A DNA stretch of 64,000 nt from positions 1 through 64,000 of the forward strand of contig NZ_WBIR01000006.1 of NCBI RefSeq assembly GCF_009749395.1, given 5' to 3'. Numbering within the stretch: the first letter of the stretch is position 1; each line of letters begins with the position of its first letter. The notes under the pieces are model-generated. The model saw only the letters and a program-made list of their open reading frames with translations, did not search any database and had not been told where the DNA came from. This document shows, piece after piece, positions 37,409 through 46,121 of this stretch. Origin of the DNA: Agromyces salentinus. Lineage in GTDB: Bacteria > Actinomycetota > Actinomycetes > Actinomycetales > Microbacteriaceae. The position numbers were made by a program, and so were the translations under genes.

Positions 37409-38473
37409 ATGGAGGGCAGCGCAGTGGGCGCGACATCGTCACCGGTCGGAACCGACCAGGTGGCGCGAAAGCACGTTCGCGTTCGGAGAGCACTCCTCAT
37501 CACGGCCGCCACGGTCGCGACCATCGCGGTCGTCTTCGCCATCTTCCAGTTCTCTCCGTCACCACGGCCGCGCGCTGTCCAGAGCATTCAACTAACCGAC
37601 AAGATGGCCGAATCGGCATTCGCCGCCCTCATCGCTTCGGACCTCGCCGACCAGAGCTTGTTTGCGGAGTGCCGGGCCCGACGTGTGGACCCGCCCGGCG
37701 ATCCGGTCGGAGTCGTCGTGCTCTTCCACGGATATACGAGTTGCCCGAACCAGTTCACCGGTATGGCGAACCGGCTCGCCGACGCCGGATACACGGTCCT
37801 GTTGCCTCGGATGGCCGGTCACGGACTCGCAGGCCGGATCATCGAAGAGGGCCTGGTCGATCTCGACGAGTTCGCGGCGTGGGGCCATAGCATGCTCGAC
37901 ATCGCGAGCGCGATGAACAAGACCGTGATCATCGGGGGCCTCTCGGCCGGCGCAACCCTCGCTCTCTGGCTCGCTGAGGAACGCGACGACATCGACCGGG
38001 TCGTCGCGATCGCCCCCATGCTCAACCCCCTCCTGGTTCCGAGCCCCGTGACCTCAGCCGCGGCGAACCTGCTCAACGTGGTGCCCTCCATCCCGATCTG
38101 GTGGGATGCCGGGCTTCGCGAGCGCGCCCAGGTGCCGAGGTACTCGTACGCCCAGTTCCAGACACGTTCGCTCGGTGCGGTCGTGACCATGGGCATGGCG
38201 GTCTCCGACGATGACGACGGCACGCGCGGCGAGGTCGCCCTGATCATCAATCCGAACGACGAGTCCGTCGACAACGACCGCATCCTGCAGCTCGCCGTCA
38301 GAGAACGTGCGGATGGCGCGAACGTGACGGTCTACACGATCCCAGCGTCCCTCGGGGCCGGACACGAGTACATCGATCCCGGCAACCCGGAGAACCGGGC
38401 GGCGCAGACGGTGCCCGGGCTGGTCGAGCTGCTCACCACCGGGTCCACCACATCGTTGGGAGAGCGGTCGTGA
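37409..38473 (+). CDS. membrane-anchored alpha/beta hydrolase
   Basis: The 354-residue protein has an N-terminal span (LLITAATVATIAVVFAIFQF, about residues 28-47) and then an alpha/beta-hydrolase domain: oxyanion-hole LFHGYTSCPNQF, nucleophile elbow GGLSAGATLAL, a probable acid in INPNDESVDN and the catalytic His in GAGHEYIDP. It should face the outside of the membrane. TAGCAT six bases before the ATG implies a leaderless message. The stop overlaps the GTG start of the next gene (GTGA). Confidence 0.85.
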   Translation: MEGSAVGATSSPVGTDQVARKHVRVRRALLITAATVATIAVVFAIFQFSPSPRPRAVQSIQLTDKMAESAFAALIASDLADQSLFAECRARRVDPPGDPVGVVVLFHGYTSCPNQFTGMANRLADAGYTVLLPRMAGHGLAGRIIEEGLVDLDEFAAWGHSMLDIASAMNKTVIIGGLSAGATLALWLAEERDDIDRVVAIAPMLNPLLVPSPVTSAAANLLNVVPSIPIWWDAGLRERAQVPRYSYAQFQTRSLGAVVTMGMAVSDDDDGTRGEVALIINPNDESVDNDRILQLAVRERADGANVTVYTIPASLGAGHEYIDPGNPENRAAQTVPGLVELLTTGSTTSLGERS

Positions 38474-39276
38474 ATCGGTCGGAACGAGCATCCCGTTACG
38501 GAATCGGCGCGCTGATCGCCGTGTTCGCAGGATGGTTCATCCTGCCGATCCTGATCGGACTGGGGCTTCCCGGCCCAACCGATGCGGATCGGACCGCGGA
38601 CGGGGAATTCTACCGAACGGTCCGCGGCGTGCTCCTCGGCGAGGTCATGCTGGTGTCCATCTCGCTGCTGTGGTGCATCGCCGTCATCACCTTCCTCGCC
38701 CTGTGGCCGCGGGTGCTCGTGGACTCCAAGCCCACCCGCCGCTGGGTCGTGATCGTGCCGATCATCACGGTCATCCCATGCCTGCTGTTCACCCGCTACG
38801 ACGCGTTCCTCGACATCGGGCCGGGCTTCTTCGCCGCGACCGTGCTGATGGTCCTGGTCATCGGCGCATCCGAGGAGCTACTGTTCCGCGGCATCACCGT
38901 CGAACTGCTCCGCAATCGCGTCTCGGAGGGATGGGTCGCGTTCATCTCCACGATGCTGTTCGGCCTGGCGCACCTGATGAACTCGCTCGCGGCCGGCGTG
39001 CTGAATCTGCCGCAGGTGCTCAGCGCGATCGTCGTCGGCTACCTGCTGTACCTGACGAGGAGGTCGCTCCGACTGATCATCTTCCCGATCCTGCTCCACG
39101 CGATCATGGACCTGTTCGAGTTCTCCCACATTGGCACGGCTGATGGAGCGAGCTTCTACAACTTCCTCTTCAATCTCGCCCTCGTCATCGTCGTCCTGGC
39201 GTGCGGCCGGCTGATCTCGCCGCGCCGACCCTCTACGCTGAACGCACCGGACTCGGACCAGCGACTGGGGGCATGA
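38470..39276 (+). CDS. CPBP-family intramembrane glutamic protease
   Basis: The 268-residue protein has eight predicted spans and the CPBP (Abi/Rce1-like) motifs: SEELLFRGIT with the catalytic Glu pair and Arg, then FGLAHLMN and ILLHAIMD with the His residues. Relatives cleave within the membrane or process prenylated or bacteriocin-like peptides. Start and stop overlap both neighbours by four bases, so it is made together with the hydrolase and the kinase. Confidence 0.87.
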   Translation: MNRSERASRYGIGALIAVFAGWFILPILIGLGLPGPTDADRTADGEFYRTVRGVLLGEVMLVSISLLWCIAVITFLALWPRVLVDSKPTRRWVVIVPIITVIPCLLFTRYDAFLDIGPGFFAATVLMVLVIGASEELLFRGITVELLRNRVSEGWVAFISTMLFGLAHLMNSLAAGVLNLPQVLSAIVVGYLLYLTRRSLRLIIFPILLHAIMDLFEFSHIGTADGASFYNFLFNLALVIVVLACGRLISPRRPSTLNAPDSDQRLGA

Positions 39277-41246
39277 TGCTGGCAGCACTGGCGGTCGGAC
39301 TCGCCGCGATCCTCTACATCCTGGTCGTCGGGCTGCTCGCCCGTCGCGTGCTCGAGACGCCCATCGGGTGGCCGCGCGCGATCATCGTCGGCCTCGTCGT
39401 GTTCGTCGCGAGCGTGTCGCTGCTTCGCGCCGTCGAACTTGGTTCCGGCCTGCTTGCACCCGCGGGGTCGCTCGCCGTGGACCGCGTGATCTTCGTCCTC
39501 TTCATCACGGTGGCGGCAGGGTGGACCGTCGCGTGCGGCATCGGAATCCTGGTCGCCCTCGAGCTGGTCTGGCCCACCCGCCATTTCGGAGGCCCAGTCG
39601 CGGCGGTGAAGGCGTTCCGTGCCCGTCGCCGCCGGGCACGCCGGTACGCGCAGGTGCTCGCGATCGCCTCGCGGCACGGCCTCGGTCCGCTGGTCCACGG
39701 CGGCAAGGTGTCGGATGCCGCCGCGTGGCTACCCGGAGCGCTCGTCGACGCCCTCAACGAGGCCGGCGTCACCTTCGTCAAGTTCGGGCAGGTGCTCTCC
39801 ACCCGCGACGACCTCGTGCCACCCGAATACACGCGAGCCCTCGCGACCCTCCAGGCGGGGTCGAGCACAGTGGCGTGGGATCGCATCCGCACGGTGATCG
39901 AGCAAGAACTCGGGGGCCCGATCGATGCCACCTTCGCCTCGATCGACGAGCAGCCGCTCGCCGCAGCATCCGTCGCACAGGTGCACACGGCCACACTTCT
40001 CGACGGCACCGAGGTCGTCGTGAAGGTGCAGCGACCGGATGCCGCAGCGCAGGTACGCGCCGACGTGGACATCATCCTGCGACTCGCCGCCCGTATCGAG
40101 GAACGCACCGACTGGGGAAGCGAATACGGCGTCGTCGACCTCGCGGACGGGTTCGCCGCCGCACTGAACGAGGAGCTCGACTACCGCATCGAAGCGGCGA
40201 ACATGACCGCCCTCGGGCGAATCGCTGACGAGTCCGAATCCGCGGCCATCCGGATCCCGCGCGCGTTCGAGGCGGTGAGCACAGCACGCATGCTCGTCAT
40301 GGATCGCGTCGACGGCGAACCGATCGGAGCATCCGCAGACCGACTGTCCCAACTCGACCCCGAGCTGCGCACCGAACTGGCAAAGGGCGTGCTCGACGCC
40401 GTGCTCGAGCAGGCGCTCGTGCGCGGCATGTTCCACGCCGACCTGCACCCCGGCAACTTGCTGCTCACGGCCGACGGCGACATCGCCCTCATCGACTGCG
40501 GTTCGGTCGGCGTACTCGAGCGCAGCCTGCGTGAGCGCATCGCGGCGTTGCTGCTCGCGGTGATCAACGACGACGACATCGGCACGACCGACGTCGTGCT
40601 GCTGGTCGCCGAGGCGGCCGACGACACCGACCGCGTCGCACTGCAACGCGACATCGGCCGCGTGCTCACCCGCATGCAGGTGTCCACGCAGACCGGCAGG
40701 ATCTTCATGCAACTGCTCGACGTGCTCCGCGATCACCGCCTCGCGGTGCCGCCGGCCATGACCCTTGCCTTCCGCACGATCGTCTCGCTCGAGGGCTCGC
40801 TACGGCGTATCGACCCCGACTTCGACCTGGTCGAAACAGGTCTCGCGAGAGTCCCTCACTTCATGCGCCGCATGCTCGCGTGGCGCCGTGTGCTCGGCGC
40901 GGCCGAGGCGACCGCGGCCGTCGCAGCGGTGCAGGCCAGGACCATGCCCCGGCGCATCGACGCGATCACCTCGTCGCTGGAGCGCGGAACCCTCGGGGTG
41001 CGCGTGCGCGCATTCGAAGGCACCGACGAACGCTCGTGGATCGGGTCGATCGTCGCGCAGTTGACGACGACCCTCATCGCGATCGCCGGCATCGTCACGG
41101 CCGCGATTCTCGTGGTCTCGGACGCGGGTCCGTTCCTCACCGCGAACGTGCGGACCACGGCGTTCGTCGGCGTCGTGATCGGCCTCGCGGCGTTCCTGCT
41201 GCTCTTCCGGTCGTTGCGTGTGGCGTTCGTACGCCGTCGGCGCTGA
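39273..41246 (+). CDS. membrane-anchored ABC1/UbiB-family atypical kinase
   Basis: The 657-residue protein has an ABC1 kinase core: the KxGQ motif VTFVKFGQVLSTR, the Ala-rich loop AAASVAQVHTA, VVKVQRP with the ATP lysine, FHADLHPGN (catalytic loop) and LIDCGSVG (metal-binding). Unusually three hydrophobic spans precede it (residues 1-100) and two follow at the C-terminus. Characterised relatives support quinone or lipid metabolism through an ATPase or kinase-like activity. It ends the three-gene plus-strand operon of the island. Confidence 0.87.
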   Translation: MMLAALAVGLAAILYILVVGLLARRVLETPIGWPRAIIVGLVVFVASVSLLRAVELGSGLLAPAGSLAVDRVIFVLFITVAAGWTVACGIGILVALELVWPTRHFGGPVAAVKAFRARRRRARRYAQVLAIASRHGLGPLVHGGKVSDAAAWLPGALVDALNEAGVTFVKFGQVLSTRDDLVPPEYTRALATLQAGSSTVAWDRIRTVIEQELGGPIDATFASIDEQPLAAASVAQVHTATLLDGTEVVVKVQRPDAAAQVRADVDIILRLAARIEERTDWGSEYGVVDLADGFAAALNEELDYRIEAANMTALGRIADESESAAIRIPRAFEAVSTARMLVMDRVDGEPIGASADRLSQLDPELRTELAKGVLDAVLEQALVRGMFHADLHPGNLLLTADGDIALIDCGSVGVLERSLRERIAALLLAVINDDDIGTTDVVLLVAEAADDTDRVALQRDIGRVLTRMQVSTQTGRIFMQLLDVLRDHRLAVPPAMTLAFRTIVSLEGSLRRIDPDFDLVETGLARVPHFMRRMLAWRRVLGAAEATAAVAAVQARTMPRRIDAITSSLERGTLGVRVRAFEGTDERSWIGSIVAQLTTTLIAIAGIVTAAILVVSDAGPFLTANVRTTAFVGVVIGLAAFLLLFRSLRVAFVRRRR

Positions 41247-41392
41247 GAACCCATTTGAGAATGTCAACTGAACTCAGGACCAGGATGGAAATCTAACGGG
41301 ACCCACCGATTGGTTACTGCGGGTAGCCGACGCCGCAGAAACGGTCGGGCCGCGTCATAGCTTTCGAACAGCGCCCGCAAGCCGGTCGGCGG

Positions 41393-42597
41393 ATTCAAGC
41401 GGTCATCGCAACAGGACGTTCCCGATGACTTCGTTCGGGGTTTGGAACTCTAACCGTTTCCGGGGTCGGTCGTTCAGTTCAGCGGCCACGGCGTCCAGGT
41501 GAGCCTCGCTGAAGCCAGCGAGCGGGGTGCCCTTCGGGAAGTACTGCCGGAGCAGCCCGTTCGTGTTCTCGTTGATGCCCCGCTGCCACGGCGAATGCGG
41601 GTCGCAGAAGAACACCTCGATGCCCGTGTCGATGCGAACCTGTTCCCAGTCCCGCATCTCCGGTCCCTGGTCCCACGTCAACGTGCCCCGCAGCTGCTCG
41701 GGCAACTGTTGGATCTTTCGGGTCAGCGCCGGCGCTACCTGGTCGGGCTTGTACCCGTCTGGAAGCGGTACGAGCATCGTGAAGTTCGAGGACCGCTCCA
41801 CCAACGTCCCGATCGCGGACTGGTTCCCCGCCCCGATGATGAGGTCGCCTTCCCAATGCCCGGGCACGGCACGGTCCAAGGCCTCAGCGGGCCGTTCGAC
41901 GATGTTCACCATGTTCGGGATCCGGTTCTTCCGCTGCCCGGCCTTGCGTGACGGATGCCGCAACGCCCGCCCGGTCCGTAAACACCGGACCAGTTCCTGC
42001 TTCAACGCGCCACGAGACTGCACGTAGAGCGACTGGTAGATCGTTTCCGCGCTCACCTGCATCTCCGGATCCTCGGGGAAGTCCCGACGCAACCGACCGG
42101 CGATCTGCTCCGGCGATCGGCGCTTCGCCAGGTCCGCTTCCACTCTCGCACGCAGCCTCGCGTTGGTGGCCAGCTTCGCCGGCTTCGGCCTCACCGCCCG
42201 CCCCATCGCCGTCACCTGCGCGACCGAAGCCCGATACCGGCCCCGCACCGTGTTGCGGGTCAGCTCCCTCGACACCGTCGACGGCGCCCGCCCGATCCGC
42301 GCCGCGATCGAGCGCACCGACTCACCCGCCGCGACCCCGACCGCGGTCTCTTCCCGCTCCGCGAACGACAGATACCGGCCCTGCAAATTGCGACCGCGTC
42401 GTGGCCTGACACCGCCAGCAGCGACCAGCATCCGCTTCGCGGTCGTGCGATCCACACCGATCCGCTCACCGACCTCACTCGCGAACTGGCCCGCCTGAAA
42501 CCCATCCCACGCCTGCTGGACCAGATCCAGACGAAACCTCAACGCCAAGCCCGCCACAACACACTCCATTCAGTAAGTGTTGCGACCACCGCAAGAA
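41393..42597 (-). mobile_element. IS30-family insertion sequence
   Basis: The transposase is flanked by imperfect terminal inverted repeats: GCGGTCATCGCAACA at 41399-41413 and, on the other strand, GCGGTGGTCGCAACA at 42592-42578 (13 of 15 identical, weaker similarity outward). The left repeat overlaps the last transposase codons. Outer borders are approximate and no target duplication was confirmed. The element closes the right side of the accessory island. Confidence 0.75.
41403..42569 (-). CDS. IS30-family transposase
   Basis: The 388-residue protein has two helix-turn-helix regions at the N-terminus (VGERIGVDRTTAKRML and IAARIGRAPSTVSRELTRN) and a DDE core: GHWEGDLIIG, TWDQGPEM and HSPWQRGINENTNGLLRQYF with the final Glu. 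The frame is intact, so the element may still move. It is transcribed toward the kinase operon. Confidence 0.95.
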   Translation of the reverse strand: MECVVAGLALRFRLDLVQQAWDGFQAGQFASEVGERIGVDRTTAKRMLVAAGGVRPRRGRNLQGRYLSFAEREETAVGVAAGESVRSIAARIGRAPSTVSRELTRNTVRGRYRASVAQVTAMGRAVRPKPAKLATNARLRARVEADLAKRRSPEQIAGRLRRDFPEDPEMQVSAETIYQSLYVQSRGALKQELVRCLRTGRALRHPSRKAGQRKNRIPNMVNIVERPAEALDRAVPGHWEGDLIIGAGNQSAIGTLVERSSNFTMLVPLPDGYKPDQVAPALTRKIQQLPEQLRGTLTWDQGPEMRDWEQVRIDTGIEVFFCDPHSPWQRGINENTNGLLRQYFPKGTPLAGFSEAHLDAVAAELNDRPRKRLEFQTPNEVIGNVLLR

Positions 42598-42833
42598 CCC
42601 AAGGGTCGGGCAGCGGGCAGCAAGTCGATCGACGAGCGGTCTCGCCGGGCCTGCCGAACGAGGTGTCCGTTGACCCGGCCCGGTGAAAACGCCGCAGGGG
42701 TACGGCTACTGCAACGACCCGGGCAGGTCTTCGAGAAGAACGCGACGACCGCGCAGGACTCCTCCGCCCGACCCTGGCTGACGGGCCGAGCGCTGGGCAC
42801 CCATCGAACCGGCCATCGTCACGCGCAAGCGCG

Positions 42834-43253
42834 TCAGCGGGACCTGCCGACGAGGCCGAGCAGCGCCAGGCCGTAGGCCTCCGCCACGTCGGGATGCTCG
42901 AAGCGCATCAGTTCGCCGTCGAGCCGGATCTCGACCGCGAAGGCGTCCTCCAACCTCGTGAGCGAGCGGAAGGTCGCACGCAGCAGCTCCCGGAGCTGGT
43001 CCTCCCTTGGCAACCACACCGCGTCGGCGAGTTCGACCGAGTCGAGCGCCCACTCGGTCGTGCCGTTGAAGGCCAGGATCGTGCCGGTCGGATGGCGCCG
43101 GGCCTCGATCGTCATCTCGCTCACGGTGAAGACGTCGGCCTCCGCCTCGGCCTCGACATCGGACGGGAGATCCAGCTGGAAGCGGTCGCCCGATTCGGGA
43201 TGCCACACGAGTCCGGCGTCACGGAGGGCGAGCGCGAGGTCGCGGCTGATCAT
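42834..43253 (-). CDS. hypothetical protein conserved in Microbacteriaceae (from memory)
   Basis: The 139-residue protein starts MISRDLALALRDAGLVWHPESGDRFQL. It has no membrane span or signal peptide; it is mostly acidic alpha/beta (FTVSEMTIEARR, TEWALDSVELADAVWLPRE). The ATG at 43253 was chosen because the frame upstream is Arg-rich and unlike a protein. I recall similar orphan proteins in the family but none with a known role. The 236 bases between it and the IS30 element hold no recognisable gene. Confidence 0.6.
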   Translation of the reverse strand: MISRDLALALRDAGLVWHPESGDRFQLDLPSDVEAEAEADVFTVSEMTIEARRHPTGTILAFNGTTEWALDSVELADAVWLPREDQLRELLRATFRSLTRLEDAFAVEIRLDGELMRFEHPDVAEAYGLALLGLVGRSR

Positions 43254-43343
43254 CTCCCCATCGTGCCCCGAACCCCGCGCCGCGTCACGCCGTACGGCGG
43301 TGCACACTGCGGATCCACAGGGCGCCTCGGGGGAGCTTGCGCC

Positions 43344-43961
43344 TCAGGCCCGCTCGGGCGGATGCGCGAGCAGCTCGACGCGCTCGGCCAGGTACCGCTC
43401 GAACGGTGCGAGGGCGTCGGGCTGCGACGGGCTCCACCGCACGAGCACGGCTCCGTCGCGAACGACGAGCGGGCCGGATGCCGCGTCCCGGGCGAGCTCG
43501 TCGAGGTCGACGGGTCTCGCGTCGAAGTCCACCGTCTCCCCTTCGGCGATGCCGCCCTTCACGGCCGCCGCGCGGAGCGCGCGCTGCTCGGCGACCGACT
43601 CGGCGGTGATGCTGCGGCGCGCGGCGCGCTCGGCGCGTACGACGCGGCCGGTGCCGTGCAGCCCGCCGTCCTCGGCGACGAGCAGCACGCCGAGCCGCCA
43701 GACGCGGGCGACCGGCGTCATCCGCGCGGCGCGCGGGAAGCCGAGCACGCGCCGCTCGGCGATGTACTCGGCGAGCGTCTCCCGACGCGCGTCCGCCGCC
43801 TCGAGCTCCGTCGCGGCCTCGGCGACGAGCCGGCGCACGAGCGCCGCAGCGGCCTCGTGCGGGCGTCCGGCGACCGGCCGGCTCGGAGCGGACGACGACG
43901 CCGCCGCCGCGGCATCCGGTCGGTCGGCGCCGCTCCCGTCGAGGGCGGGGTTCGGGGTCAT
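43344..43961 (-). CDS. hypothetical protein
   Basis: The 205-residue protein begins with a Pro/Ala/Ser-rich stretch and continues as a mostly helical domain (AAALVRRLVAEAATELEAADARRETLAEYIAERR split over residues 37-70) and a beta-rich part with VWRLGVLLVAEDGGLHGTGR. It begins 39 bases after the alcohol dehydrogenase on the same strand, so it may be co-transcribed with the phosphonate genes. No family was recognised. Confidence 0.6.
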   Translation of the reverse strand: MTPNPALDGSGADRPDAAAAASSSAPSRPVAGRPHEAAAALVRRLVAEAATELEAADARRETLAEYIAERRVLGFPRAARMTPVARVWRLGVLLVAEDGGLHGTGRVVRAERAARRSITAESVAEQRALRAAAVKGGIAEGETVDFDARPVDLDELARDAASGPLVVRDGAVLVRWSPSQPDALAPFERYLAERVELLAHPPERA

Positions 43962-44000
43962 CCCCCAATGCTCCCCCGAACCCGCCCCCGGTGGAAGCGA

Positions 44001-45173
44001 TCAGCCGGTGACGCGCCGCCCGGGCGCCACGCCCACCCGGATGTGCTCGCCGCTCGCGGCCTCCTCGAGGGCGAGGTCCAGCATGGCCAGCGCATGCGTC
44101 GGGCCCACCATCTCGTCGAGCGGCAGGATCCGCCAGGACCGTTCGAGGAAGGCGACCGCCTGTTCGAGATGGCTCGCGGTGTAGTTGTGCACGCCCGTGA
44201 TCGTGAGCAGGCGCCGCACGATCGACTCGGGGTCCACGCACAGCTCGGTGCCGCCCGACACGCTGCCGACCAGCACGGCCACGCCGCCCGTGGCGACGGT
44301 GGAGACGACGGTGCGCACGCCGGCGGCCGATCCGGAGGCCTCGATCCCGACGAGCACCTCGCGGGGCGGCTCGCCGTCGTCCGCGAGGGCGGCGAGCACG
44401 GTGCCGAGGCGGTCGGGCGTGCCCGCCCTGGCGCGCGGGTCGACCGTGTGCACGCCGAGGCGGCGCGCGAAGGCCCGGCGTGCGGCATCCGGTTCGGAGA
44501 CGATCACGACGGCGCCGGCCTCGGCCGCGATGACCGCCGAGCTCAACCCGATCATGCCGCCGCCGGTCACCAGCACGACGGCGTCCTCGAGGTCGACCCG
44601 GGCGGATGCCGCGTCGACGGCCGCGACGGCGGTCGCGGTCGCGCACGAGGCGGGCGCCGCGACGGTGGCCGGCAGGTCCTCGTCGACGCGGACGGTCGCG
44701 GTGCCGGCGCGGAGCTGCACATGCGTGGCGAACCCGCCGGAGAGCTCCCAGCCGCGGTGCACGCGCTCGTGGCCGTACTTCGCGAGCCTCCGGCACTTCT
44801 GCGTGAGGCCGCGGGCGCAGCGGTCGCATTCGCCGCAGCTGACCGTGACCGACCAGACGACACGGTCGCCCAGCTCGAGCGGGCTTCCGTCGGCGCGCAC
44901 GGCGCCGGGTCCGAGGGCGACCACCCGGCCGACCTGCTCGTGGCCGAGCACGAGCGGCGTGGGGGCGGGGCGATGGCCGAGCACCGTGTGCACGTCGGAG
45001 CCGCAGACCGTGGCGAGCTCGACCTCGACGAGCGCCTCACCGGCACAGAGGTGCACGCCCGGGACGGCGAGCGCCTCGAGCGGGCGCCCCGGCTCGTTCC
45101 AGACCATCGCGACCGGGGAGGGCTTCACGAGCACGTCGGTGTCGGTGAGGCGGGCGACGGTGTGCATGGTCAC
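44001..45173 (-). CDS. zinc-dependent alcohol dehydrogenase of the phosphonate cluster (HpnZ-like)
   Basis: The 390-residue MDR-superfamily enzyme has the catalytic-zinc region VCGSDVH and GHEQ, the structural-zinc set CGECDRCARGLTQKC (four Cys) and the Rossmann segment VLVTGGGMIGLSSAV. Its companions (FAD oxidoreductase, phosphonatase-like hydrolase) match the protein families TIGR03364, TIGR03351 and TIGR03366 that co-occur with phosphonate uptake. It may act on the aldehyde released after C-P cleavage. The GTG at 45173 lies six bases after the previous stop; ATG at 45167 is an alternative. Confidence 0.83.
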   Translation of the reverse strand: MTMHTVARLTDTDVLVKPSPVAMVWNEPGRPLEALAVPGVHLCAGEALVEVELATVCGSDVHTVLGHRPAPTPLVLGHEQVGRVVALGPGAVRADGSPLELGDRVVWSVTVSCGECDRCARGLTQKCRRLAKYGHERVHRGWELSGGFATHVQLRAGTATVRVDEDLPATVAAPASCATATAVAAVDAASARVDLEDAVVLVTGGGMIGLSSAVIAAEAGAVVIVSEPDAARRAFARRLGVHTVDPRARAGTPDRLGTVLAALADDGEPPREVLVGIEASGSAAGVRTVVSTVATGGVAVLVGSVSGGTELCVDPESIVRRLLTITGVHNYTASHLEQAVAFLERSWRILPLDEMVGPTHALAMLDLALEEAASGEHIRVGVAPGRRVTG

Positions 45174-45179
45174 GGCCGC

Positions 45180-46121
45180 CTACTCGTCGCCGGCGGATGC
45201 GTCGCCGGCGCGGTCGGCAGCGCCCGCCGCAGCGCCGTCGGCGCCCTCGGCGGTCGCGACCCGACCGAGGCCGAGCAGCAGCGGCAGCTGGCCGATGTGG
45301 TCGATGACCTCGTCCGCTCCCGCGGCCTCGAGCACCTCGCGGTCGTGGGCGCCGGTGAGCACGCCGACCACGAGCCCGGCGCCCGCGTTCACGCCGGACT
45401 CGATGTCGCTCACGGTGTCGCCCACCACGACCATGGACTCTACGGAGCCGGTCGCGGTGCGCAGGAGTGCGGTGAGGGCCATGTCGGGTGCCGGGCGACC
45501 GCGACCCGCGTCCGCCGGGGAGAGCACGACGTCGGCGAGGCCCTGCCACCCGAGCGCGTCGATGATCGCGTCTCGCGTGACCGGCGCGAAGCCCGTGGTG
45601 AGGGCGACGGAGGCGCCGGCGGCGCGGAGCTGCTCGATGACGGTGCGCGCGCCGGGGATCTCGGACACGCCCACCTCCCCGACCAGTTCGGCGTAGGCGC
45701 CCTCGAACTCGGCGTTCGCGCGCTCGGCCGCGGCGACGTCGCCGTCGGCGAGGGCGGTGAACACCTCGATCTTGGACTGTCCCATGGTGTCGCGCACGTA
45801 CTGGAGGGCCGCGTCGAACTCGTCGCCGACCGCGATGCCGCTGCGCTCGGCGGCGAGGGCGAAGGCCCGCTCGACGAGTCCGTCGTCCGAGACGGTGGTG
45901 CCGGCCATGTCGAGCACGATCAGCTCGATGAGGACCTCGCCGTCGTCATCGTCGTCCTCGTCGTCGTCGAAGTCCTCGCCCGGTCGCTCGTCGTCGAGGT
46001 CCCACGCCTCGGCGCGAGGGGATTCGAGGTCCTCACGGCGTCGCTCGATGGCATCGAGGGCGTCGAGCTCCTCGACGTCGTCGAGGACTCCGGATGCGGT
46101 GTTCGGATGGTCGGTGCTCAT
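45180..46121 (-). CDS. phosphonatase-type HAD hydrolase (PhnX-like) with acidic N-terminal extension
   Basis: The 313-residue protein has a HAD core starting near residue 64. The nucleophile motif is VLDMAGTTV with Asp71 and Ala73 (phosphonatases have Ala where most HAD phosphatases have Asp). MGQSKIEV carries Lys117, which aligns by eye with the Schiff-base lysine of phosphonoacetaldehyde hydrolase (MGxxKI). VVGDTVSDIESG holds the metal Asp. About 60 residues of Asp/Glu-rich sequence precede the core, which is unusual. It overlaps the FAD gene by four bases (ATGA). Confidence 0.85.
   Translation of the reverse strand: MSTDHPNTASGVLDDVEELDALDAIERRREDLESPRAEAWDLDDERPGEDFDDDEDDDDDGEVLIELIVLDMAGTTVSDDGLVERAFALAAERSGIAVGDEFDAALQYVRDTMGQSKIEVFTALADGDVAAAERANAEFEGAYAELVGEVGVSEIPGARTVIEQLRAAGASVALTTGFAPVTRDAIIDALGWQGLADVVLSPADAGRGRPAPDMALTALLRTATGSVESMVVVGDTVSDIESGVNAGAGLVVGVLTGAHDREVLEAAGADEVIDHIGQLPLLLGLGRVATAEGADGAAAGAADRAGDASAGDE

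Noticed and set aside
42598..42833. Open frames in the gap right of the IS30 element
   Set aside because: No start signal, family or codon pattern supports a gene; it may be decayed sequence.
42821..42834. Small hairpin ACGCGC-AA-GCGCGT at the end of the 42834 gene
   Set aside because: It overlaps the coding end, has a two-base loop and no support as a terminator.
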